64,000 nucleotides of DNA from CAYOHR01 sp964512145 (lineage in GTDB: Bacteria; Bacteroidota; Bacteroidia; Flavobacteriales_G; JALEGO01), in the NCBI GenBank assembly GCA_964512145.1, contig CAZEIM010000012.1, positions 4,928-68,927 on the forward strand, read 5' to 3'. Of this stretch, positions 28,701 to 37,133 are shown one piece after another. Numbering within the stretch: position 1 is the stretch's first letter; every line of letters begins with the position of its first letter. Both the position numbers and the translations under genes were made by a program. The notes under the pieces were generated by a model, which was given only the letters and a program-made list of their open reading frames with translations, was not told where the DNA came from and did not search any database.

Positions 28701-31222
28701 TTTGCGAAGGTGATTATATTGTATTAAACTCATATACCATTGGTGCAACCTATCAATGGTTTAATGGAGATATAAATCCCTTTTTAGTGGTTGATACTCC
28801 AGGTGTATTTTGGGTAGATGTATTTATTTCCAGTTGTTCGTACAAAGATTCATTTATCGTTCAAATGAATCCGGTTATAAGCTATTCTAAAGATACTTTT
28901 ATTTGTAATAATCAAAATATATTATTACAAACTTTCTTGCCAGGAGCATATCTTTGGAATGATGGTAGTACTTCTACATCTTTTTTTAATACAAATACAG
29001 AAGGAATATACTGGGTAGATGTTACACAAAACGGATGTACAAACAGAGATTCATTTATTGTGTTTTCATATAAAAACAATTTATTTGACACATTAACTTG
29101 TTCAGGATATTCGATAAATTTACAGGCACAATCTATCGCTGGCGGAACTTATCTCTGGCAAGATGGCGTAACAAATGGAACTACCTATCAAGCTACTCAA
29201 GATGGAATTTATTGGGTAGACATACAAATTGGAACATGTTTATTTAGAGATAGCTTTTCCGTTCAATATACCAGCTATCAACCATCGGTATTAGACACCT
29301 TAATTTGTAGTGAAAATATTAATTTACCTTTAAGCGTTTATACCCCCGGAGTTTCTAATTATAGTTGGAATACATTACAAAATACTCCAAATATTCAAGT
29401 AAATCAAAGCGGTATATATTGGGTAGATATTTCTTTTGGGAGCTGTGTTTTTAGAGATAGTTTTATTGTTTCATCCTTTTCAGACCCTAATAACATAGAC
29501 ACGACCATTTGTTTAGGAAATTCAATAACACTAGATGCTGAAATTTCAGCTCCAGGAACTTCCTATATTTGGAATAATGGAAATATCACACCTGAAATAT
29601 TCATTTCTAGTCCAGGTACATATTGGGTAGATATCAGTAACCAATATTGTGTTAAGCGAGATAGTTTTATAGTAAATACATACAGCGGAAATTATAAAGA
29701 TACTACCGTATGTAGTGGTACAAATGTACAGCTTGAAGCAAATTATTTTTCTGCAGTTTATGTATGGCAAGATATGATTACCAACGCATCAACTTTTTTA
29801 GCTACGCAGGATGGCGTGTATTGGGTTGATGTTACAATTTTAGGCTGTACTTTTAGGGATAGTTTCGTTGTATCGTATTATCCGGCTTTAGGCGATGTAA
29901 TTGACACTTCATTTTGTTCCGGAGATATGTTAATGCTTAATGCCTTTACTCCCGGAGCTACTAATTATCTTTGGAATAATGCAAACACAAATGCATTTAT
30001 TTTTGTATCATCTCCGGGTATTTATTATGTGGATATTACTCTCTCAGGATGTGCATACCGAGATAGCTTTATAGTATCTTATTTTTCACCCCCTGCTCCA
30101 AACACCTTTTATGTGAATGGTTGCCCTTCCTCGGGAGCAGTTCTCGATGCATCCGACCCTATAGCAAATAATTATTTTTGGAGTAATGGACAAACTTCGG
30201 CTATAAACACTGTATATTACCCCGGAACTTATACCGCTCAAATTTACTATGGCTCATGCTATAAAGTGGATACATTTATTGTTCAATTTTCTAATTTGCC
30301 TCAAGGAGTAAATATTTCTATCGACTTGTGCCCGAATAATTACGTTTTATTATATGCAACGCCCCCAGGGGCTATATATACATGGCAAGATGGTACTAAT
30401 GACGCCTTTCATTTAGTACAAGAACCAGGAATTTATTGGGTAGATGTCCAAATTAACGAATGTATTAAAAGAGATACATTTGAAGTTGTACTTAAAAATA
30501 TTTATGCCGGAGGATATATTGATACATTGATTTGTTCAGAAAAAGAACATATTCTTAATGCGTTTGTTAGTAATGCCGAAAATTATGAGTGGAATACAGG
30601 AGAAACAACGTCTGCAATAATTATAAATTCTTCAAATTTATATATTGTAAATTATCTGTTAGAGGGTTGTTTTATTTCTGATTCTTTTTTAGTAAGCTTT
30701 TATTCAAATGAAAATGGCTTACTGGGAAGTGACACTGCTTTTTGTAAAAAACAAGAATATCTCTTACAACCTTCCATTTTTAATGTTTCTTCCTATGAGT
30801 GGAGTACGGGAGATACCACTGCATATATTTTAGCAGAAAGCTCTGGAAATTATTGGGTAAATGTAACTACAAGTTGCGGTATATTAATGGATACGGTGTT
30901 TATTCAATTTAATTTATGTGAGTGTTCAATATACATCCCCAATGCTTTTACTCCTGATGATAACAAATTAAATGATACATTTAAAACTTTTATTTCATGT
31001 CCTGTTAAAAAATATTTACTAACTATACATGACCGTTGGGGGGAACTATTATTCCAATCCACCGATCCTAACCTAGGGTGGGACGGTACATATAATGCAA
31101 AATCTTGTCAGGATGGTGTGTATACATATAAAGTTCAAGTAACCTATCAACATCAAGAACAAGAGACTGAGGAGTCTATTTTGGAATATGGTCGAATTAT
31201 CTTACTAAATAGTTTGGATTAA
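25757..31222 (+). CDS. Giant T9SS surface protein with 14 Cys-pair repeats
   Basis: A 1,821-aa exported protein. Signal peptide (about 1-20); an N-terminal beta-rich domain starting DWVITPNLGQYSNQLGE (about 22-250) typical of SBBP-repeat proteins; SBBP/beta-propeller-like repeats (about 250-770) with FVKFNASGELIWSTYYGG and YITGRTSSSNFPLLN units; 14 tandem repeats of about 67 residues (about 775-1720), each with a Cys after DTxx and another before (R/K)DSFxV; and a C-terminal type B T9SS domain (IPNAFTPDDNKLND ... DRWGELLFQS ... YTYKVQV). Expected to be displayed outside the cell. The ATG lies within the end of the permease gene. No catalytic domain is recognised. Confidence 0.9.
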   Translation: MQKIKIVLLFIFILCTALSKGINDWVITPNLGQYSNQLGETRNDITAVVKTPHYNLAFKKNGLSYYFYKVEDVPNEFLNDSLLNLLKAGNSIQGKKVSYLRFDVDFNNAEINPTISYENITGHISNYFLGQLPEPLQNIPSYQKITYHNIYPNIDFVFYVSENKLKYDVVVKPGADPNIIEFIFPNENSEIRLSENTLQIQTQAGTYTENIPSVYELENPSNQVLCDYIIENQSVKFNVSKYDTTKTLIIDPVITWSTYFNGGYSNETWTNPVFDDCSNMYGVAYTYSTVFPTLNAGGNWFVNVFDNSFPNITELVFVKFNASGELIWSTYYGGNSGDYLNVDYGKNLAIDGLNRVYITGRTSSSNFPLLNAGGSSYFESSTGNDRGFILCFNENGNRLWATMFNQSVASTMGNGSQINGVVADASGNLYFTGQTYRFNNNDIPLANPGGGAYYQSTFNGTQCITMGKFNANHQLVWGTYVNHPATNFEQGHDIDIDLFGNVFMIGRSSINNGLNPNPAFIITNPGGGAYIQNLHGSPGGGGATGDMVIMKFKPDLSLHWSTLYGGNGGDIGSHIETDKDGNVYIVGRGTNSTDFPVLNPGGGAFYNGTSVANFASFGIRESFLLCFDNNGVRKWATYVNSGTEGNTLFGIGLDNASNLYVSGYCKNDFPVVNHPGYYFQSSNLGINDGVFMKFDENFKLKWSTYFGGSDNESFYVKPAVFQNICGDTIFATFGNSKSTDFPVQDPLTGAWMQSSIGSGASTSSVLVRFLMQNNSDSSHVYDTTVCNSANVLLDATRPGATYVWQDGSTDSTYLATTSDTFWVDITYNCCTYRDSFIVTILEPPIKKDTIACATQPLLLNALVPGATYLWHDGSSNASLSVSQEGVYWVDITVQGCTKRDTFTVEFYKSTVLDTTICSGNSIVLTPGYSGATYIWQDLSTNTQYLATDSGKYWSEVNINGCIFTDSFYVAYYPSGSNIDTFICEGDYIVLNSYTIGATYQWFNGDINPFLVVDTPGVFWVDVFISSCSYKDSFIVQMNPVISYSKDTFICNNQNILLQTFLPGAYLWNDGSTSTSFFNTNTEGIYWVDVTQNGCTNRDSFIVFSYKNNLFDTLTCSGYSINLQAQSIAGGTYLWQDGVTNGTTYQATQDGIYWVDIQIGTCLFRDSFSVQYTSYQPSVLDTLICSENINLPLSVYTPGVSNYSWNTLQNTPNIQVNQSGIYWVDISFGSCVFRDSFIVSSFSDPNNIDTTICLGNSITLDAEISAPGTSYIWNNGNITPEIFISSPGTYWVDISNQYCVKRDSFIVNTYSGNYKDTTVCSGTNVQLEANYFSAVYVWQDMITNASTFLATQDGVYWVDVTILGCTFRDSFVVSYYPALGDVIDTSFCSGDMLMLNAFTPGATNYLWNNANTNAFIFVSSPGIYYVDITLSGCAYRDSFIVSYFSPPAPNTFYVNGCPSSGAVLDASDPIANNYFWSNGQTSAINTVYYPGTYTAQIYYGSCYKVDTFIVQFSNLPQGVNISIDLCPNNYVLLYATPPGAIYTWQDGTNDAFHLVQEPGIYWVDVQINECIKRDTFEVVLKNIYAGGYIDTLICSEKEHILNAFVSNAENYEWNTGETTSAIIINSSNLYIVNYLLEGCFISDSFLVSFYSNENGLLGSDTAFCKKQEYLLQPSIFNVSSYEWSTGDTTAYILAESSGNYWVNVTTSCGILMDTVFIQFNLCECSIYIPNAFTPDDNKLNDTFKTFISCPVKKYLLTIHDRWGELLFQSTDPNLGWDGTYNAKSCQDGVYTYKVQVTYQHQEQETEESILEYGRIILLNSLD
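28090..30920 (+). repeat. Coding tandem repeat array, 14 units of about 200 bp
   Basis: Fourteen diverged units encode the pattern DTxxCxxxxxxL...Y.W.(D/N)G.T...G.YWVD(I/V)...C..RDSF.V. Two cysteines per unit, about 45-50 residues apart, are nearly invariant. DNA identity between units is low, so this is an old, protein-level repeat. Confidence 0.9.
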
Positions 31223-31238
31223 TTTAATAAACTAATCC
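31216..31238. terminator. Possible AT-rich stem-loop at the giant gene's end
   Basis: GGATTAATTT and AAACTAATCC form a 10-base stem with one mismatch around a 3-base loop, covering the stop codon. No T run follows, so terminator function is uncertain. Confidence 0.3.
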
Positions 31239-31316
31239 ATGGAAGTGTTGTAAACTAATAAGGTTTAGATGTATAAACAAAAAAAAACTGAATTAGTCCT
31301 TGAAATAATAAAAAAA

Positions 31317-34300
31317 TCAGCGAATTAAATTAACGTTTCCTCTATACTCAAATTCCTCCCCATATATATCTGTAAACTTTAATTTCCAAACATAAACATC
31401 TTGTTTTAATATCTCATTAAAACCTAACTCAGGAGCGGTTCCATCCCAAGCACTCTTAATATCCGTTGACTTAAACAATAATTCACCCCATCGATCGTAA
31501 ATAGAAAACTCATAAAAATCAGAGATAATCCCGAAAAATACTGGGTAAAACAACTCATTTCTCTTATCTTCATTAGGTGTAAACGTATTGGGTATAAAAA
31601 ACAAGGTAACCGGTTTAACAAAAGCATAAAACATGGTGTCAGATATACAACCCTCTTCTGAAACTATTTGTAAATATACCGGGTATCTGCCTGTATCTTC
31701 CAACAAAAACTGTTCATGTGCACTTCCATGAAGGCTGTTATAAAAATCGAATATTGGATTTTGTTCAGTACTTTGTCCTAGCTGAGTATTTAAATCATTA
31801 TCCATAAACTCCCAATTCCAAGAAACAATATTTCCAAGTGACTTATCAAAAAACTTAAATTTCATATCTCTTATTGTGGTTGGATTGGGGCTAATAATAA
31901 AATCCGCCACCGGAGGTTCAAAAACAACCACTGTGCTAGTAGTAGTTCCAAAACAACCATCATCAGTATATCCCGATAGCTGAACAGTATAAGTACCCGG
32001 ATTATAGTAAATATAATTTGGAACCGGAAAACAGCCTAAGGTTGTATTACCGTCTCCATAATTCCATATACAATTTTGAAACGGATACAATGAAGCATTC
32101 ACAAAATTTACTTGTTCTCCTGGGCAAATTTCTGTCAACTCTGGAGTAATGGTTGGGTTTTTAGGTTCAAAAAACGAAATGGTAACCATTGCTGTTGCAT
32201 CAGGGGAACAACCATCCGATACGGTTACTACGTAAATTACTTGATTTGGATAAGTTCCTGTAGGAATTAATTGATATGTAGATGATAAGGAATTACCACC
32301 ATCCCAATTATATGAATATGTATTATTAGGATTTCCTCCACTAGCAGAGGCGGTTAAAGTTACTTCATCCCCTTCACAAATAGTTTGATCTGAAAATGCA
32401 TTTGCCACTAATGCAGGATAAAAAGTAACACAAGAAATTACATTGGCCGATTGACAATTATTTGCATCAGTAGCATATACTGTATAACATGTATTGCCAA
32501 CAGGATTATCTGTATTTGGGCCTGCAGTATTCCACCCATTATCCCATATAAAATTATAAGGAGTTGTACCTCCTGAAGCAGTAGCATTTAATGATACAGT
32601 ACCTCCTACACAAATAATAGTATCTGAATTTACATATGCTATGAGTTGATCCGGTTCAAGTATGGTTATAGTACCGCTGGCTGTACATCCATTTCCATCT
32701 GTAGCGGTAACATCGTAAGTCCCTGCACATAATAAATTAGCTATATCGGTATTTGCGCCATTACTCCATAAGTATGAGTAATTTCCGGGAGTAGTTCCTC
32801 CATTTGCTATTGCAGTAGCTGATCCATCACAAGCATTAAAGCATGTGTTATCTGTTTTACTAATATTTAGAGTAGGTCCGGCTTTATTAGGAACAATAAT
32901 TGAATGTACACTATCACATCCCAAATTATCGGTTATTGTAATTTGATATGTGCCGGGTATTAAGTTGTATGCTGTATCATTTGCTTGATTTGCTGCATTA
33001 ACATCCCACAAAAATGTATATGGTGCCGTAGCTCCCGAAACATTAAATACTTGTGCTTGACCATCCGGGTTATTACAATTAGCCGAATCAGAAGAAAAGG
33101 AAAAAACAAACCCGGGAGGGGCAGAAATAGTTATTACAGTATCTGCTGAACAATTATTTGCATCGGTAATGGTTAAGTAGTAAACCCCTGGTGACAAATT
33201 GATAATGTTTTGAGTTATAGCCCCTGTAGACCAGTTGTATGAATGAGGAGCAATACCTCCGATTGGATTGGCGATAATATTTCCATTATTAACATTAAAA
33301 CATGTTGCATCTACAAAATTAAAGTTTGGAACTAATTGTAAAGGCTCTGTTATTTGAATAGTTGAATCAAGTGTACAATATAAAGAATCAATCCAAACCC
33401 CCACTATGGAATAAGAGCCAATGGGTAAATTTTGAATAATATTTTGAGTTTGCATGATGCTATCCGGTTGGATAAAAAACAGAATGCTATCAACAGGCTG
33501 AGAAAGTTCAAATTCGGCCGAACCATCAGAATACCCAAAACAGGAAATATGATCTATAATAATTTGATCTATTTCCATGTCAATCACCTCAATATCTAGT
33601 GTACCTGAAGCACCGCAAACACCCCCAATAGTATAAGTAACTGTATGTATTCCAACACCGGCTATTCCGGGATCAAAAGTAGCTGTATTTCCATTTACGA
33701 CAACACCATTACCACTCCAAACTCCAAAAGGGTAAGAAGCAGCCATGGTATCTGCAGGTTCTGAAACGCATAATTTTTCTCTAAAAATTATAAACACATC
33801 TGGTGGAATTAAGCCTGGCGCAATAGTAAAATCTTCTTTTTTCTCACAACCTCCGGCATCGGTAATGGTAACTTGATATGTGCCTCCTGCTAAATTTATT
33901 GCAGGATTTGAAATCTGACCATCACTCCAGTTATAATTGTAAGGTGCCGTCCCATTGGATGGAGTTAAGGTAATTTGTCCATCATTATCTCCATAACAAG
34001 TTTCATTTACTTTTACAGAGTCTAAATCAATTTGAGGGCAAATAATATCAATTTCATCTGTACCTTGACACCCGGCAGCATCTGTAACTGTTAGCGCATG
34101 TGTTCCACAACCAAAATTAGTACTGGGTCCACTAGAACCATCGCTCCATGCATAAATATAAGGAGGAACACCTCCGGATAAGTTTGGTACTGTATTATGT
34201 GAAATATTACACGGAGCATTAGGGATATCAGGACCTATATCTACTGTTAATCCACTTACAGTAATACAATACGATTGTGAAAAAGTACCAAAATAAGGAC

Positions 34301-35429
34301 AATTGTCATCATATACCGTTACGGAAAAACAATGAGGCACATTGCTTATATCAGCAGCAGTTGGTGTCCAGGTTAATGTTGCAACGGGAACATACGGATC
34401 CGTATAATCAACCGTCCAAGTTGCACCGGGAATAGCATTATTCCAATCGATAGTAACCAAATCTCCTCCATCAGGATCGCTTGCACTAATACTTAATGTA
34501 AGAGGAAGCCCTGCGCAAATAGCTGTATCTGTGTTACTTCCAGAAATAGGATTTTGGTCAAATCCGGTAGAGTTAGGGTTTAAATTATTACATGGAATCG
34601 TATAAATTTGCATATCTCGAATTACCGATCCCACTAAAATACCGTTGGAATATTCTTTTACTTCTAATGCAATTACTGTTATGGTTTGAGTGAGCGAGTT
34701 AAAGCATATTTGACCTGTAGACGGATCAAAAGTAAAAGGAAATGCCGGGTTGCTGTTTAAGGGAGACCCTACTGAATATCCGGCAGTGTAAGTTACTGTA
34801 GAGTTTCCGTTAGAAAGAGGGGTAATAGCTGTAAAAACTAAAGAATCTCCATCTGGATTTATCGTACCATGATCAAAACAATAGTCGGACTGGGTACATA
34901 CAAATGGAATGGGGTCGTTCGCAAAAGTAACGGAACTGTTACAGCTATCCGTTAAATTATTTAAGGTTGCTTTAATATGTAAGTTTTGACTACCTGGGTT
35001 TTGTATGGTTTGTATGGCAGAGTTTCTGCAACACAACTCATAATCAAAAGTCCAATCTAAACATTTTGCAGGAAGTGTAACTATTTTTTTATAGGTGTAT
35101 TTTTGTATACCTGGATTAGGACCTCCATTACATTTTGTTTGTGCCGTGGGACAAACAGGCGTAATTTCAACAGGAGGGCCGGATTGATTTAAAATTAAAG
35201 TAATAGCAGAACTCCCAACAATACCACAAGAAGGTGCGGTAATTTTTACGGTTGCTGATGATGGTGCTGAAATTCCACTACAATCTCTATAAAAAGTAAA
35301 AGTAACTTCATAGTTATTTCCACCTAAACATTTATAAGATAAATCTGCTCCAGCGGCATGGGATGCAAATGAAATTTTGTACTGAAAAAAAAATATTAAA
35401 AATACTGAAAAAGCATATATTTTTTTCAT
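31317..35429 (-). CDS. Giant T9SS type-B surface protein with SprB and PKD repeats
   Basis: 1,370 aa. Signal peptide (about 1-22, ending SFA), then a conserved N-terminal module beginning SHAAGADLSYKCLGGNNYEVTF and containing FYRDCSG (to about 300), a cadherin/PKD-like unit (about 300-390), about six SprB-type repeats (about 400-1050; for example YNYNWSDGQ then GTYQVTITDAGGC), two PKD-like units (about 1060-1230; IWNYGDGNTT, YNPGTYTVQLSG), and a C-terminal gliding-motility-associated sorting domain (PNTFTPNEDKRNELFYP ... IYDRWGELLF ... YRGNVNLIR). Probably a cell-surface adhesin or matrix protein. It is convergent with the 1,821-aa gene and carries the same class of sorting tail. Confidence 0.9.
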   Translation of the reverse strand: MKKIYAFSVFLIFFFQYKISFASHAAGADLSYKCLGGNNYEVTFTFYRDCSGISAPSSATVKITAPSCGIVGSSAITLILNQSGPPVEITPVCPTAQTKCNGGPNPGIQKYTYKKIVTLPAKCLDWTFDYELCCRNSAIQTIQNPGSQNLHIKATLNNLTDSCNSSVTFANDPIPFVCTQSDYCFDHGTINPDGDSLVFTAITPLSNGNSTVTYTAGYSVGSPLNSNPAFPFTFDPSTGQICFNSLTQTITVIALEVKEYSNGILVGSVIRDMQIYTIPCNNLNPNSTGFDQNPISGSNTDTAICAGLPLTLSISASDPDGGDLVTIDWNNAIPGATWTVDYTDPYVPVATLTWTPTAADISNVPHCFSVTVYDDNCPYFGTFSQSYCITVSGLTVDIGPDIPNAPCNISHNTVPNLSGGVPPYIYAWSDGSSGPSTNFGCGTHALTVTDAAGCQGTDEIDIICPQIDLDSVKVNETCYGDNDGQITLTPSNGTAPYNYNWSDGQISNPAINLAGGTYQVTITDAGGCEKKEDFTIAPGLIPPDVFIIFREKLCVSEPADTMAASYPFGVWSGNGVVVNGNTATFDPGIAGVGIHTVTYTIGGVCGASGTLDIEVIDMEIDQIIIDHISCFGYSDGSAEFELSQPVDSILFFIQPDSIMQTQNIIQNLPIGSYSIVGVWIDSLYCTLDSTIQITEPLQLVPNFNFVDATCFNVNNGNIIANPIGGIAPHSYNWSTGAITQNIINLSPGVYYLTITDANNCSADTVITISAPPGFVFSFSSDSANCNNPDGQAQVFNVSGATAPYTFLWDVNAANQANDTAYNLIPGTYQITITDNLGCDSVHSIIVPNKAGPTLNISKTDNTCFNACDGSATAIANGGTTPGNYSYLWSNGANTDIANLLCAGTYDVTATDGNGCTASGTITILEPDQLIAYVNSDTIICVGGTVSLNATASGGTTPYNFIWDNGWNTAGPNTDNPVGNTCYTVYATDANNCQSANVISCVTFYPALVANAFSDQTICEGDEVTLTASASGGNPNNTYSYNWDGGNSLSSTYQLIPTGTYPNQVIYVVTVSDGCSPDATAMVTISFFEPKNPTITPELTEICPGEQVNFVNASLYPFQNCIWNYGDGNTTLGCFPVPNYIYYNPGTYTVQLSGYTDDGCFGTTTSTVVVFEPPVADFIISPNPTTIRDMKFKFFDKSLGNIVSWNWEFMDNDLNTQLGQSTEQNPIFDFYNSLHGSAHEQFLLEDTGRYPVYLQIVSEEGCISDTMFYAFVKPVTLFFIPNTFTPNEDKRNELFYPVFFGIISDFYEFSIYDRWGELLFKSTDIKSAWDGTAPELGFNEILKQDVYVWKLKFTDIYGEEFEYRGNVNLIR

Positions 35430-35482
35430 GATATTTTATTTTAATATAATAATAACGAAAAAAAATACGGTAGTTGCCTTAA

Positions 35483-37132
35483 TTATAAAACTTTAACATA
35501 TGAATAGTCTGAAAGTTTAAATATATAAACATCTGAATTTTCATATCCATAGTTTGAAGAAGCTTTATAAAAATTAAATCGCATACCATATGTTGTATAA
35601 GAATTATTAAATGTAGGATTAAAATAAAATAAAGTATTAAATCCGGCTAAAACGTACTTATTTATGGGAACTGAAAAAGTAGTTGATATTTTGTTATACA
35701 GGAGTCCATCTTCCATTTCCTTAAAATCATACGAGCTTGAAAAATGAGTATTGAGTGTTTGTAATTGATCAAAATCTAAATTATTCAGCTCTCGTAATAT
35801 GTCCGATCCAAACAACAAAATTTGTTGATCCTTAGCATAATGCTGAATTTTATTTATAAAATCGCTTAAAAAAACATTATCATCACACATCAATAAAAGA
35901 ATATTTTTTTTGGTGGCTGATAAATGAGGTGTTATCTTGGAAATATTTACCGTTTTCATGTTTATATAAACTGCTGAATCTTGTATGAATTTTTCATCGA
36001 AAGAATGTAATAAATTAAACTTACTTTTTAATTGTTTTCCAATTCCCTGGTTTTGCGATTCAAAGTCAATAATAATTAATTTATCTTTTGAGTGATTTTT
36101 ACATATGTAATCCCCCAACTTAGTATATTCTATAGATTGTGAAGGAAATATTTTATATGCATTTGGTGAACTTTCAAGAATTTTTGATGTGTTTTGTACC
36201 GGACAAACAATGGGTATGGAGTATTTTTTTAAATATTCCGCTACTAGCATAAAACTACTTTTATGCAATGGACCAATCACTAAATCAAACGTATCTAAAC
36301 GATTGTTTTTAAGAATTTGCGTGGTTAAAACGGTGTCAGCATCTACATCGTAAACTCTTAAAGAAACTGAATATCCTAATAATTCAAGAGAATCTTTTGC
36401 AGCTAATATTCCGGTATAAATATCTAACGCAATGTTTGACTTTGGATAAATTCTATCCCTTTTAAGTAGGGTAGAATCATTTTGTTTTAAGTAAAATGGT
36501 AATAATACAGCTACAGAAAATTCTTTTTTTACATCAACAGAGGTGTCCTGTAAATTTTTAATGGCTGATTTAAACAGCTGAAAATGATTTTTAGGTTCTT
36601 CGGAATAATTGGTTATTGAATCTTTTTTTACTATTTCTGTTGTATTAAATGCACTAGAAGTACTTTTTGATGTAGGATAAATGGTTAATTCCATATTTTC
36701 TTTTAATCCGTTTAGTTTGATGATGGGATTATAAAAAACAATAGTATCGATAAAAACATCATACATTTTTGAAATAGAGTACAGTGTTTCCCCTTTTTTT
36801 ACTGTGTGCTTAATAATATCGTTTTTTTTATTTTGTGTAATAACAGGGAGATTAATTTCTTTTACCGGAATTATTATTTCATCGTGTAATTTAAGTCCAT
36901 TTTCTTTAATAAACATATTATGCTGCACTATACTATCTATAGGAATAGTATATAACTTAGAAAGCCCATACAAGGTTTCCCCCTTTTGAACAATATGTAA
37001 ATAATAATATTTTCCGTTATGCTTAATTAAATTATTATTTTGTTGTTGCGCTAACATATATATGTTTGAAAGCGTAAACAATACAATATACAAACATGGT
37101 TTAATATTAAACCGTTGAATCATTTTATACAT
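35483..37132 (-). CDS. LysM protein with periplasmic-binding-like domain
   Basis: About 549 aa. Signal-anchor segment (about 10-30), two LysM domains (HIVQKGETLYGLSKLYTIP at about 50-95 and HTVKKGETLYSISKMYDVF at about 110-155) that bind peptidoglycan glycan chains, a Ser/Lys linker, then about 330 residues resembling a type 1 periplasmic-binding protein (SVAVLLPFYLKQ, DLVIGPLHKSSFMLVAEY, SIPIVCPVQNTSK, ILLFGSDILREL). The ATG at 37130-37132 is one base after the guaA stop. This architecture is seen in Bacteroidetes. A role as a wall-tethered sensor or scaffold is inference; no transporter partner is adjacent. Confidence 0.85.
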   Translation of the reverse strand: MYKMIQRFNIKPCLYIVLFTLSNIYMLAQQQNNNLIKHNGKYYYLHIVQKGETLYGLSKLYTIPIDSIVQHNMFIKENGLKLHDEIIIPVKEINLPVITQNKKNDIIKHTVKKGETLYSISKMYDVFIDTIVFYNPIIKLNGLKENMELTIYPTSKSTSSAFNTTEIVKKDSITNYSEEPKNHFQLFKSAIKNLQDTSVDVKKEFSVAVLLPFYLKQNDSTLLKRDRIYPKSNIALDIYTGILAAKDSLELLGYSVSLRVYDVDADTVLTTQILKNNRLDTFDLVIGPLHKSSFMLVAEYLKKYSIPIVCPVQNTSKILESSPNAYKIFPSQSIEYTKLGDYICKNHSKDKLIIIDFESQNQGIGKQLKSKFNLLHSFDEKFIQDSAVYINMKTVNISKITPHLSATKKNILLLMCDDNVFLSDFINKIQHYAKDQQILLFGSDILRELNNLDFDQLQTLNTHFSSSYDFKEMEDGLLYNKISTTFSVPINKYVLAGFNTLFYFNPTFNNSYTTYGMRFNFYKASSNYGYENSDVYIFKLSDYSYVKVL

Positions 37133-37133
37133 A

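Noticed and set aside
28090..30920. Regular ~200-bp repeat array considered as CRISPR or satellite DNA
   Set aside because: It is one open reading frame, units differ strongly at the DNA level and conservation is in the protein pattern.
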